Of a stretch of DNA of 40,325 nt, positions 27,301 through 35,476 are shown one piece after another. Origin of the DNA: Bacteroidota bacterium. GTDB taxonomy: Bacteria > Bacteroidota > Bacteroidia > CAILMK01 > JAAYUY01. Position 1 is the first letter of the stretch, and every line of letters begins with the position of its first letter. The translations under genes were made by a program, and so were the position numbers. Below the pieces are notes generated by a model. That model did no database searches and was not told the origin of the DNA. It was given only the letters and a program-made list of their open reading frames with translations. The DNA lies in NCBI GenBank assembly GCA_016776505.1, contig JADHTG010000023.1, positions 1 through 40,325 on the forward strand, written 5' to 3'.

Positions 27301-28714
27301 AATTGTTCGATTATTAAATCCTCCTGTACAGGTCGACACTTTTTCCAACCTGAATACTTCAGTTCCCGGACAATATTATCTTTCATATAAGTTTACGGAC
27401 TATATAGGATTTATAGCTGAAATCAAACGGACTATTTTTGTAGTGCCCCGACTGGATATTACAACTGAATTTTACCTGCTTGGTAAAGCAGTTGATTCTG
27501 TTGATGTATTTTCGTCTTATGCAGATCCGGGTTATCAAATTAATCTGAATTGCAATATTATTAATAGCGTTAGCACATCCGGAACTGTAGATACATCAAA
27601 AGTCGGCTCCTATACGATATATTACTATTTACTTTCCCACATAGGCCAAAAGGATACAGTCAGCAGGGAAGTTCATGTGGTAGACAATGTGGCACCCATT
27701 ATTTCATTAATTGGTTATGCAGATACCACCATTTCGGTTTATTCCACCTGGACCGAGCCCGGGCTTGCCATTACAGATAATTATTATACAGGATTAAGTC
27801 CTGTCATCGTCGGTCATGTAGAAACGGATACGATTGGAGACTATACTATCTATTATTCTGCCACAGATCCATCAGGTAATTTTTCTGGAATAGTGACCCG
27901 AATGGTGCATGTGGTGGATAATGAAAGCCCGAAAATCACTTCCTCCACCTATACGGATGGAGATACTGTGTTTTTGGAAGTTTTTGCCACTTTTTACAAT
28001 CCATCCTTAACGGTGACTGACAATTATTTTGAAGCTTTGACAATAAACATAACAGGAACTTATATATCGACTTTTGGAGCCAACCAGGTTGCTGATTTAA
28101 CAGGATGTTACAGCTGGAATTATGAAGCGACTGATGTTTCTGCCAATACTTCGGTTTTTCACCTGATTATCTGTGTTGAAGACCATGAAGCACCTGTTAT
28201 TACACTGCACGGAAATACTATTGTGAACCTGGCCAGCCCAAAAGAATTAGAGAATGATTCTTTCAGTGTTAGCGACAACTATGATCAGAATATTACCGTG
28301 GTGCGCTCGGGTACCTATCTAAGCGATTATTTGATCAATCACAAACTTGGTTTTTACAACATTCATTATGATGCAGAAGACCAGGCTGGAAACAAAGCCG
28401 TGCAACAAACAAGGTATATTAATGTGGATAAATACAGCAATTTGGATGAAGAAATGGCTGAGGCTATTTTCAGCATATACCCGAATCCGAACAAGGGACA
28501 ATTTCAGTTCCTGTTCGGCAATGATATTCTCGGTCAGGCAGCCCATATTCGGATTTACAACGCATTGGGTGCCTGTATTTTTGAAAAATGGATCAAAAAA
28601 GTTGAATCAAATTCACTATTAGTGGATCTGGAGAATATAAGCAGCGGTTTATACTATCCGGTGATTAAAACCCATGATCGTGAGCAGGGAATAAAATTGA
28701 TAATCACAAACTAA
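24371..28714 (+). CDS. Giant secreted M4 metallopeptidase with PKD, GEVED-like and Ig-like repeats and T9SS tail
   Basis: This 1447-residue protein has a signal peptide (about 1-22) and an inhibitory propeptide-like region (about 40-205). The thermolysin-type M4 domain (about 220-535) has zinc ligands H358 and H362 (VAHEFTHAV) and E382 (GALQESFADIFG), with E359 as catalyst. A canonical PKD domain follows (about 545-625, WDFGDNTSS), then two PKD-like domains starting VDFEADLTD and ADFEADIHY (about 630-805). Next is a GEVED-like domain (about 808-948, WIDYNMDGDFTDPGEE ... GEFEDYRLYI), about five DUF5011/HYR-like Ig repeats (about 950-1355) and a T9SS sorting domain (about 1367-1447, FSIYPNPNKGQFQF). 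It is predicted to be exported and surface-attached or released to digest extracellular protein. A 6-bp hairpin overlaps the stop codon (28713-28730) without a T run. Confidence 0.94.
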   Translation: MNFIIKPIALLCACLIFSTASSQKLSDVEAKDFKKCIYNEENKSYKYVELKSDDIVNEQSHLEWLKMIHTCGSSDDFALYEIQNDELGLTHYRYKQTYSGLPVEFSRYYVHVSNQQVHSANGDFYPNIDLSTNPQISKLIAFQKALEQVDADQYAFNPQEEMEMFKGELVVLPLYNSFKLAFKFDVYALNPLSRQDVYIDASSAEHLLSISQLHFSNSNGIAVTRYSGTKNIITDSLSPTSFVLYESGRGNGIETKDLNQGLDYTQAVDFMDADNYWDDTTNHDDIAGDVHWGMESTFDYFYNKHNRYSYDGGGSLIRNFVHAGNWLSLSFWDGIGFYFGDGDGVITKPFGALDIVAHEFTHAVIDFTASLTYLYEAGALQESFADIFGVCVDYYKNPILGDFLMGEDITVSGQPMRNLASPKTKNQPDTYMGQYWNTNLGYEWVNSGVQNYWFFLMCSGDNGVNDNNDTFSITGIGIDDASKIVYRSLSTYLSPLSDYDDARFASIQSAIDLFGSCSPQVKTATQAWWAVGVGNPYQSDSLEAKFSSTFRFLCKNPAYTSFINNSTNASNYLWDFGDNTSSSLPNPAHTYADTGYFTVSLSVWDTSSACGYNDTDILVKTNYIYVKSNATVDFEADLTDVYAGCETVMLTDLSDSCVQGWTWEISPPYYKVVSLNNDFPVIEVRFDSAGQYSVKLIVDFGLSKDSILKSNLITVKNPTSADFEADIHYPRVGIDTVTFNDLNPLCAWQRNWTITPSSYTIVYQNSDKSLIRVIFDSKADYDIKLSVSYGPHTKNEIKKSYIHALQYCTPTVNNINQDIGISYFELGDISNSSTIGQMKYNDFTRYSTRIAQYDTLVVSVKRNTTHNAMNRKIWIDYNMDGDFTDPGEEVSSEASASTANWKDTFYVPGTTQIGNTILRIGTSLMNMSNSPCGPNSYGEFEDYRLYITEMIPLIAKLKSQDSILVDQCTNYVDSGYKIVRLLNPPVQVDTFSNLNTSVPGQYYLSYKFTDYIGFIAEIKRTIFVVPRLDITTEFYLLGKAVDSVDVFSSYADPGYQINLNCNIINSVSTSGTVDTSKVGSYTIYYYLLSHIGQKDTVSREVHVVDNVAPIISLIGYADTTISVYSTWTEPGLAITDNYYTGLSPVIVGHVETDTIGDYTIYYSATDPSGNFSGIVTRMVHVVDNESPKITSSTYTDGDTVFLEVFATFYNPSLTVTDNYFEALTINITGTYISTFGANQVADLTGCYSWNYEATDVSANTSVFHLIICVEDHEAPVITLHGNTIVNLASPKELENDSFSVSDNYDQNITVVRSGTYLSDYLINHKLGFYNIHYDAEDQAGNKAVQQTRYINVDKYSNLDEEMAEAIFSIYPNPNKGQFQFLFGNDILGQAAHIRIYNALGACIFEKWIKKVESNSLLVDLENISSGLYYPVIKTHDREQGIKLIITN

Positions 28715-28859
28715 TTAACTCAGGTTAATTTAAGCAATGATCGAATAGTTTCATTCCGGGATTAAGGTGAATTTTATTGAAATCAGTTCATTGCTTTTCA
28801 GCGGTCACGTTTTGGTCAGGCACATATATTGATGCAACACAGGAATTTATTAAACCTAT

Positions 28860-29273
28860 ATGTCAGAAATTCCAAAACATCATCCCATCATACTTTTTGA
28901 TGGATACTGTAACTTATGCAACTCATCCATTCAATGGATTATTAAACGCGATAAAAAAGCATTATTTCGCTTTGCAGCACTGCAGTCTGAAATAGCTGAG
29001 TCATTATTGGACAAGACCAATCCACTTGAATCAAATATACAATCCATCATCCTGATTGAAGGAGTAAAGGTCTTTAGTCAATCTGAAGCTATTATCAGAA
29101 TTGCGAGCCATTTGGGTTGGTTTTGGTCTTTAGCGAACATATTTTTGCTTGTGCCTAAATCCCTGCGTGACATTGTTTATAACTTCATTGCAAAGAATAG
29201 ATATCGCTGGTTCGGTAAGAGGGATAGTTGCATGCTGCCGGCTGGAGATGTCCTGTCCAGATTTCTTCAGTAA
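28860..29273 (+). CDS. DCC-family (DUF393) thiol-disulfide oxidoreductase-like protein
   Basis: This 137-residue protein has the family signature DGYCNLCN with D14, C17 and C20 in a thioredoxin-like fold, followed by FRFAALQSEIAESLL and the SEAIIRIASHLG helix. A membrane-proximal hydrophobic stretch (about 92-105) and the ending YRWFGKRDSCMLPAGDVLSRFL are typical. Members are small predicted redox proteins of unknown substrate. No signal peptide, so cytoplasmic or membrane-associated. It has no same-strand partner; it is 145 bp after the M4 peptidase and convergent with the DUF4332 gene. Confidence 0.88.
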   Translation: MSEIPKHHPIILFDGYCNLCNSSIQWIIKRDKKALFRFAALQSEIAESLLDKTNPLESNIQSIILIEGVKVFSQSEAIIRIASHLGWFWSLANIFLLVPKSLRDIVYNFIAKNRYRWFGKRDSCMLPAGDVLSRFLQ

Positions 29274-29350
29274 ACTTAACGGCGGCAGGGAATAAAAAAA
29301 TGGTCTGTATTGGTCTTCCCTCCTGTTTTAGCGCGGGAAAGAATAATAGC

Positions 29351-29381
29351 AAAAAAAAATCACTCCAAATGGAGTGATTTT
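29351..29381. terminator. Bidirectional intrinsic terminator
   Basis: A perfect 11-bp stem (29356-29366 with 29371-29381) encloses an AAAT loop. On the minus strand it is followed by nine T, on the plus strand by only the four T of the stem. It ends the DUF4332 gene (stop 22 bp away) and probably also the DCC-family gene. Confidence 0.85.
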
Positions 29382-29403
29382 ATCTGCTGAATGCATCGAG
29401 CTG

Positions 29404-29811
29404 CTAATAAGTGACTTTTGGAGGCAGGTTTTTTGCCTGCTCTACAAAATTCATTACCTGGTTTGCACCTGGTACAGCGCGTGTAATTTTCTTTTCTGCC
29501 TGTACTTCAATTAAAGTACTGTGCAAATTACCTGCATTCCTGTTGCGCAATTCTTTTACAGTGTCAACTCCCGAAGCTTTTAATAATTCAGCAAACTGGG
29601 TTCCTATGCCTTTAATTCTAAAAAGGTCTGCCATATTTACCCAATCCAAAATTTTACCTTCATCAATGCCGCTTTGTGCTGCAATTGAAGATCTTCCGGC
29701 TTTGGTACTGCCTTTTTCAAGTAAGGCTTCCACTGTGTTAATCCCTGCATTTCCTAATTTTGAGGAGAATGAAGGACCGATTCCTTCGATTTCTGAAATT
29801 CTTTTTCCCAT
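29404..29811 (-). CDS. DUF4332 helix-hairpin-helix protein
   Basis: This 135-residue protein has two helix-hairpin-helix-like motifs: ISEIEGIGPSFSSKLGNAG (about 5-23) and DLFRIKGIGTQFAELLKASG (about 62-81), each followed by TV-LL/ELR helices. This is the DUF4332 arrangement, a pseudo-duplicated fold related to DNA-binding HhH modules. There is no signal peptide. A role in nucleic acid binding is plausible but unproven. It lies 10 bp downstream of the next gene on the same strand, so both are likely co-transcribed, and a strong terminator follows. Confidence 0.82.
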   Translation of the reverse strand: MGKRISEIEGIGPSFSSKLGNAGINTVEALLEKGSTKAGRSSIAAQSGIDEGKILDWVNMADLFRIKGIGTQFAELLKASGVDTVKELRNRNAGNLHSTLIEVQAEKKITRAVPGANQVMNFVEQAKNLPPKVTY

Positions 29812-29821
29812 GATTATATAA

Positions 29822-30262
29822 TTAAAATTTAAATTTACCTTTTAATAAGCCTCCCAATTTGCTACCTACCTTGCCACCCATTAAATCTCCCAGAAGTCCT
29901 TTTACCCCGTCATCACTATCTGTAGGAGCATCTTCTTTTTTATTCACAAAACTAAAGACTAAAGGAATCAGCTTGGAACTAATGGTTTTTGCCATCGATT
30001 CACTCAACCCTAATTTGGAAATAAGACTTGATGCATAATTGCTGGTAATAGTCTGAACTAATGAACTTGAAGTGCCACTTGAAAAGGCTTTTGTAATATC
30101 ACCGATCTTTCCGGATTTCAATGTATCCTTTAAACCTCCCATGACACTGTCTTTTGCCAGATCAAGTGCTTTTTCCTGTTTATCTGAAGACAAATCAAGT
30201 CCTTTCAATAAACCAGCACCTTCGCTTTCTAATGCATTTGCAATTAAATTCTTTATCATCAT
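29822..30262 (-). CDS. Uncharacterised alpha-helical protein (DUF937-like appearance)
   Basis: Counting from the first of two adjacent ATGs at 30262, the protein has 146 residues; the ORF can extend to 30328, but those 22 residues look unlike a native N-terminus. The composition is Leu/Ser/Lys/Gly-rich: helices with regular leucines, an internal SGTSSSLVQTITSNYASSLISKLGL segment, an acidic DAPTDSDDG linker and a Gly-Lys tail (GDLMGGKVGSKLGGLLKGKF). The pattern resembles DUF937-type proteins but I cannot assign it firmly. No signal peptide or catalytic motif. Probably in one transcript with the DUF4332 gene 10 bp downstream. Confidence 0.6.
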   Translation of the reverse strand: MMIKNLIANALESEGAGLLKGLDLSSDKQEKALDLAKDSVMGGLKDTLKSGKIGDITKAFSSGTSSSLVQTITSNYASSLISKLGLSESMAKTISSKLIPLVFSFVNKKEDAPTDSDDGVKGLLGDLMGGKVGSKLGGLLKGKFKF

Positions 30263-30483
30263 ATTATTTAATGTTACTAATTTAGAATGATTCTTAGCAT
30301 GAGTGTGCTCAAACAATGTGCCATTCATTTTGACAAAATCAAAATCCTTTACAAGTTCTTGATAATGTGCAGGATAATGAAACAGAAAGTGTAAATAAAA
30401 AGAATGTCAGGAGGACATGCGCAAGTAACTGAAATTAAAACTGAACTCCCTGAACATACATTCTGTTATATAATTGCTCCCCT

Positions 30484-31545
30484 TTACTCCTTCATCAGGA
30501 ACAGTCCGGCCGAACTCACAGCCAGCCCGATATCATTGTATTTTTCTCCTAATATTTCATTAATAAATTCAAAACCGTTCTGAGAGTTAGTGAACACAAC
30601 AAAACCACTGTTTGAATTTTTGTCATGTATAAACAGGTTCTGAAAATAGGTATCGTTCCCATGTTGCCAAAGCAATTGGTAAGGACCCACACTGAATAAG
30701 CCCATGCCTGTGGTTCTTTGATTAAAATTCACTAAATCAGTTTGAGGTAATAATAATAGTGAGTCGGGCTTTTCCAGATAACCCAGCCACCAATCTGCAA
30801 ATGCTTTGGGTTTACAACAAAGCGTGCCTTGAACATAAGGATATGGAGAATACCAGATGGGTCGGACCGCTTCCCTATTCAAATCATGCCCCCAAATCAC
30901 ATTTTTCTCAGCTGATCCGAGGCTGAAATCCATAGATTTAATATTCATAAACTGGAATCCTTCAATAGAATCAAGCTGTTTATTTTCACGCTCTTCCAGC
31001 CATCTTTGCAAATACAAAAATCCTTCACCTGAATATAAGAAAACAAGGGTGTCTAAATTCAATGCAGGATTCATCCAATCTCCAAAACCAGCCATATGTG
31101 TCAATATATTTTTCGCTGTGATTTGTTTGCGCTGGTCAGGAGTCAATGATTTAAATAATGCAGCATAATCTTTTGCTGTTTTAATTCGCCCATCTCGTTC
31201 ATTTTTGGATTTGTTTCTGAGTCCTTTTATTTCGAGCACTGAATCAGGTGAGAGTTTATTTTTCCTGAAATAATCGAGCACTAAAGCGGCAAAAACAGTT
31301 TTGCTTAAAGAGGCCCCTTCAAAATAAGTATCTTCAGTTACTTTTATAGAATCAGTTAAACTCCTGTAGCCAAAATAGAAATGCTGGCTTATTTTTCCAT
31401 TTTCCCAACCCAGGTAGGCCCATGCCGGTACTCCATGATCCACGGCTAAAGCTGTCAGTGTTTTTTCTGACAATTTATCCTCCCGTTGACATGAGAAGAA
31501 AAGCAGGACAATCAGTATATGATGAATTCTTATCATAGCTTCCAT
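30484..31545 (-). CDS. Beta-lactamase-fold serine hydrolase lipoprotein
   Basis: This 353-residue protein has a lipoprotein signal (LLFFSC, C19 from the first Met, C16 from the second in-frame Met at 31536). It belongs to the class C beta-lactamase/penicillin-binding-protein-like family: the catalytic SxxK is S79-L-S-K82 (EGASLSKTVFAA), and ILTHMAGFGDW (the LL-H-SG-equivalent) lies near residues 145-155. The late HGND segment may replace the usual HxG. Such proteins are usually esterases or D-amino-acid peptidases rather than antibiotic-hydrolysing enzymes; resistance should not be assumed. A TAGTTTTG box lies at 31578-31585 on the minus strand. It starts 91 bp after the end of the caspase cluster. 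Confidence 0.85.
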   Translation of the reverse strand: MEAMIRIHHILIVLLFFSCQREDKLSEKTLTALAVDHGVPAWAYLGWENGKISQHFYFGYRSLTDSIKVTEDTYFEGASLSKTVFAALVLDYFRKNKLSPDSVLEIKGLRNKSKNERDGRIKTAKDYAALFKSLTPDQRKQITAKNILTHMAGFGDWMNPALNLDTLVFLYSGEGFLYLQRWLEERENKQLDSIEGFQFMNIKSMDFSLGSAEKNVIWGHDLNREAVRPIWYSPYPYVQGTLCCKPKAFADWWLGYLEKPDSLLLLPQTDLVNFNQRTTGMGLFSVGPYQLLWQHGNDTYFQNLFIHDKNSNSGFVVFTNSQNGFEFINEILGEKYNDIGLAVSSAGLFLMKE

Positions 31546-31577
31546 GGAGGATCAGATAACCACCGGAATTGAAAATT

Positions 31578-31585
31578 CAAAACTA
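31578..31585 (-). promoter_or_regulatory. Putative -7 box of the serine hydrolase gene
   Basis: The minus strand reads TAGTTTTG (TAnnTTTG), with a TTTTG 24 bp further upstream (31610-31614). It suggests the hydrolase is transcribed separately from the caspase cluster. Confidence 0.4.
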
Positions 31586-31617
31586 GTTGAAAATGAATGA
31601 ATTTCAGATCAAAACAT

Positions 31618-31636
31618 GCAATTAGCTACCAATTGC
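31618..31636 (-). terminator. Weak hairpin at the end of the caspase cluster
   Basis: GCAATT (31618-31623) and AATTGC (31631-31636) form a 6-bp stem directly after the stop codon of the TPR-caspase gene. Only a short TTTT follows after three bases on the minus strand, so termination here is uncertain. Confidence 0.3.
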
Positions 31637-34600
31637 TTAATCCCAATCCTTAAATTTGCGATCAAGCTCTTTTTCTTCGGATTTTACATTAAAAATAAAT
31701 TCTCCTCCCGGTTCATTATCCCCGAAATCCCCAAAACGGGGTGTTGTTTTAAGACGCTCTACAGAGCCGACCAGCTTATTGAAGGTAACATATCCATTCA
31801 CCTGGCTTTCAGTTCTTAAAATGGCCAATAACTGGTATGCAAAGGGTGAATGCTTGCCAGGATCTCCATCAGAAACATATTGCTTCCCTCCGGATGTTAA
31901 AAACAACCTGGATTTATATTGTTTCGCTCTCCTGATCAGTTCGGCTTTATCTACATTTTCGTACAGACTTTCCCCTCGGCCAGCTGATGAGACCCGTTTA
32001 TCAAAAGTTCCACCAAAACAAACATCCAATGCGATCAGAATATGCTTGCAAGAACGAATATTGTTTACATGTTCCCTTAAATAGGAATAAGGAATATAAG
32101 ACTCCATGATTTCATCATTTTTTTCAGAGTCTTTGCATACCAAATAGCCTTCACCGGATATTTCATCATATGATCCATGTCCTGCAAAAAAGATAAATAA
32201 TTGATCATTTGCTTCATAGCTCTTCATTTGGTATTCGCGTATTTTTGACATGACTTCCCTGCGACTTGCATTTTTGATCAATTCCACTTCAAATCCATAA
32301 TGCTCTTCCAGTGTATTCGCAAGTGTTGTGGCATCATTGATGGGATTCACCAGGTCTTCCCATTCGCTGTATTTGTCAGTTGCAAACAATAAAGCAAAGT
32401 CTTTTCCTTTTTCAGCTCCATAATTTTTCTCAAGCATCCCGGCTCCTGCCAGGCCAGCTCCACGACTGGCAATAATCTGGGCATTTTCTCCTAAATCCAG
32501 TCTGACGCTATCAGAGCTGGCTGTCAGGTAAAAATCTCGTCCTTTCGAGTAACATACATGACTCAGGAAATGCTCTTCACTATCATACTCTTTATTTAAA
32601 TAGGCCACCATCTCACGTATACTTATCAGCGCATCATCCCTAAGAAATGATGCGGCCTCACCCTGCATGGCTTTCAATAAATGAAAAGTAAACAAGCCAT
32701 GCTGAAGGGAATCTATTTCAATGCGGTGTCCTTTGGGACATAATATGGTCAGGTTTTGATTGGAAGATGAATAAATTCCTTCAGATGCTACTTCAGTTGA
32801 CAAATATTCACTGATAAAAGTGGGTGCAAACATATCCAGTATGATGAGTTGATTATTTGCCTGAATATTGCTCATCCAGGTTTTCAACAACCTGATATCC
32901 ACTTCTTTAACGACTCCGGTTGAAGTAGCACTTAATAAATGAAAAGAGCTGGTATCTATAAGACCCGATCCGGCCATGTAAAATATGAATGCATCATTTG
33001 GTTTGGAGTACAGTATAACCTCCTTTATTGCTTCCTCAAAATCCAATGGAGATCCATCCTGTGAAGAAACATATTTCACGATCACTGAATCGAATAGATT
33101 ATTTGATTTTTCCTTCAAGACCGAAGTAAAACTTAAAGCATCTTGTGAAGCGTACTGAAATCCTACATCATCCGATTGATTAATTCCGATAGCTACCAGG
33201 TACAGATAAGCAGATTTTCCTTGTTTTGCTATTTTTTCCTGCAGGGCTTCAGATCGCTCGAGATAGGAATAATATCGACCCATATCCCCTTTTTCCTTGT
33301 ACATCCAGGAGAGCAAATCCAAAGCATTTGCCACATTGGCCTGGTCTTTTACATGATTTTGTGCATAGTCTAAACACAATTCATAATAATGAATGGAATG
33401 TTCCCAATCCGCCATTTGCTGATAGATGTATCCAAGCCATGATGTTTCCCAGTAAAGCCAGTAATCGCGAGGATTTGAAGCATTTTTCTCCACTTCATAA
33501 CTTTCCAGCATGAGTTGGGCAGCCATAGCATATTCTGCCTTGTCTTTATATTCAATGGCAAGGTCTGCTAAACTGTCGGCCTGGAGGTAGAAATATTGTT
33601 TTGTCTTATATTTATCGATCATCCAGGATTTAGCGATGCTCACCAGATCGGTTTTCCACTTTTTATCCAGGAAGATATTGAAGTCACCAACAGGTCCTTC
33701 CCAAAACTCATTTTCTCTGTCAAGAAGATCCAGTGTTTTTTCATAATAATCAAAAGCTCTGGCAGTATCCCCGGTCAATAAATAGGTATGGCCCAAATTA
33801 ACAGCCCAGGACATGGTCAGACTGTCCAGCTCATAGGCTTTCTGGCAGACTTCCTGTGCCTGGAAAACTCTCCCGTCCAGTATAAGGTACCAACCCTGGT
33901 TTCCCCATGCTGCTGCTACATCCGGCAAGGCATCCGAAACTTTTTTATGATCTTCAACTGCCAGACCGTATTTTTCGATGGATGCATATATATTTCCACG
34001 CTGATAATAGGCATTTACATTCGATGGGTCATATCTGACCGCCTGTGTCAGGCTTTCTATGGCCTGCTCATACTTTTTGTCTGAATCCAGAAAATATCCC
34101 CTGGTATTCAGATAAATAGAGGTATGAACAGAATCGTTTTTGAGTTTTGATACTTTAATAAACTGGTCTAATAATTCATAAGCTTCATCTGTATTTCCAT
34201 CCAGGTAAGTCTGATTTGCATATTCATTCCATTTATAAAAAGTGGAATCATCCACATAATATACTATGTTTTCTATATACGCATCTGATTCTGTGGATTT
34301 TAATTGAATTAATTTCTCCAACATCGACGGATCATATTCTCCAGCTGGGGTGTTATTAATGACCCAGGTGGCAAATGTTTCAAGGATCTTCCATTGCTTG
34401 CCCATATATTTTGCAGGAAAAGTTGAAACAAAATTCAGAAATGCTGAGACATCGGCATTCGTTGCTTCTCTCAGACTTTCCAGTAAAGTAAGTCCCTTAA
34501 ATTTTCCACCATCCAGTTCTTCATGTAAGGCGGGTTCTTCATAATCAATCAGGCTGGTATAAGATTGATGTAAATCCTCGACAAAGAGGTCAATCAGAGC

Positions 34601-35431
34601 ATCATCAAAACCTGACCTGTTTTGGAAAAGCAATTCCTGAATATCATAAAAAACCTGTCCTTCTAAATCCTTGAACACAATATTATAACTTGCCAGTGTT
34701 TTAAAAACGCTATAATGTTCAATTTCAGGCACTTCACAAGTAATCTGCAGGATATCACCAATACGTGGCCACAGGCTTTTGTCGTTCGGATTTGCTATGA
34801 CAATAGCATAAATGGAATAATTCAACCCGATAGACACTAACTTTCCTTTGCCCAATGTATTGCTACCCCTTTCCGGTTCATCTGAATTATGGATACTTAT
34901 TGCAAAGGCATTATGTTTTTGATATATGTTTTCATTTAAACCTGCCCGGCTATAAATCCACATGGTATCAGCATGGGTTGTCACTATACTGTCCACGCTG
35001 TAAAACACATAATATTTCTCCAGTTTATCGTATTCCGGCAGTTTTATTTCCGCATCATAATACCTGATCAGGGCATGAAGATTATATTGCAGGTTAAGAA
35101 TGGTTTTAAATTTCTTTGAATTTCCGGATCGTTGATAGTATGTGGAAGCTTCCTGAAAATAATGTTGACATTCCTGGTAATTAAGCAGTTGGTAATAACA
35201 ATAAGCCGTATTTTCATAGCAACTACCCATGAAATCGGGATCCGGGTTATCATTTTTATTTTCAGTTTCAGCTGCCTTTAAAAAGTCTTTGATGGCAACT
35301 TCAAAATTCTTTTCAGTAAATGCCTGGTTGGCTTTGTCATTAATTTTTGAGGCTTGTTCACTATTCTGGCCAGATAACTGGCCAAACAATAAGGTACATA
35401 TGAGCAGTATAAGAGATATTTTCGCTTTCAT
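31637..35431 (-). CDS. Exported TPR protein with tandem pseudo-caspase and caspase (C14-like) domains
   Basis: This 1264-residue protein has a signal peptide (about 1-22, ending LSGQ). TPR-like repeats cover about 25-100, and more regular ones about 435-580 and 610-735, separated by an unassigned stretch (about 130-430). Two caspase-fold domains follow. The first (about 741-975) keeps the fold pattern (YLYLVAIGINQSDD, ASQDALSF) but has S822 where the catalytic His belongs (MAGSG) and F868 where Cys belongs (ILDMFAP), so it should be inactive. The second (about 1008-1250) has H1085 (FAGHGSYD) and C1138 (ALDVCFGG), an intact dyad. The protein is predicted to be periplasmic. It is last in a five-gene same-strand cluster, 45 bp after another caspase gene. 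Target and trigger are unknown. Confidence 0.9.
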   Translation of the reverse strand: MKAKISLILLICTLLFGQLSGQNSEQASKINDKANQAFTEKNFEVAIKDFLKAAETENKNDNPDPDFMGSCYENTAYCYYQLLNYQECQHYFQEASTYYQRSGNSKKFKTILNLQYNLHALIRYYDAEIKLPEYDKLEKYYVFYSVDSIVTTHADTMWIYSRAGLNENIYQKHNAFAISIHNSDEPERGSNTLGKGKLVSIGLNYSIYAIVIANPNDKSLWPRIGDILQITCEVPEIEHYSVFKTLASYNIVFKDLEGQVFYDIQELLFQNRSGFDDALIDLFVEDLHQSYTSLIDYEEPALHEELDGGKFKGLTLLESLREATNADVSAFLNFVSTFPAKYMGKQWKILETFATWVINNTPAGEYDPSMLEKLIQLKSTESDAYIENIVYYVDDSTFYKWNEYANQTYLDGNTDEAYELLDQFIKVSKLKNDSVHTSIYLNTRGYFLDSDKKYEQAIESLTQAVRYDPSNVNAYYQRGNIYASIEKYGLAVEDHKKVSDALPDVAAAWGNQGWYLILDGRVFQAQEVCQKAYELDSLTMSWAVNLGHTYLLTGDTARAFDYYEKTLDLLDRENEFWEGPVGDFNIFLDKKWKTDLVSIAKSWMIDKYKTKQYFYLQADSLADLAIEYKDKAEYAMAAQLMLESYEVEKNASNPRDYWLYWETSWLGYIYQQMADWEHSIHYYELCLDYAQNHVKDQANVANALDLLSWMYKEKGDMGRYYSYLERSEALQEKIAKQGKSAYLYLVAIGINQSDDVGFQYASQDALSFTSVLKEKSNNLFDSVIVKYVSSQDGSPLDFEEAIKEVILYSKPNDAFIFYMAGSGLIDTSSFHLLSATSTGVVKEVDIRLLKTWMSNIQANNQLIILDMFAPTFISEYLSTEVASEGIYSSSNQNLTILCPKGHRIEIDSLQHGLFTFHLLKAMQGEAASFLRDDALISIREMVAYLNKEYDSEEHFLSHVCYSKGRDFYLTASSDSVRLDLGENAQIIASRGAGLAGAGMLEKNYGAEKGKDFALLFATDKYSEWEDLVNPINDATTLANTLEEHYGFEVELIKNASRREVMSKIREYQMKSYEANDQLFIFFAGHGSYDEISGEGYLVCKDSEKNDEIMESYIPYSYLREHVNNIRSCKHILIALDVCFGGTFDKRVSSAGRGESLYENVDKAELIRRAKQYKSRLFLTSGGKQYVSDGDPGKHSPFAYQLLAILRTESQVNGYVTFNKLVGSVERLKTTPRFGDFGDNEPGGEFIFNVKSEEKELDRKFKDWD

Positions 35432-35476
35432 GATCAGAAATTGAATAATCGGTAGCGGGCTGTTTATAATATTTTA

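Noticed and set aside
29281..29340. Plus-strand terminator made from GCAGGGA and TCCCTCCTG after the DCC-family gene
   Set aside because: Only five pairs form across a loop of about 29 bases; the perfect hairpin at 29356-29381 is the better terminator.
30484..31545. Antibiotic-resistance beta-lactamase
   Set aside because: The SxxK motif alone fits the broad serine-hydrolase family; most such lipoproteins are not antibiotic hydrolases and nothing else here indicates resistance.
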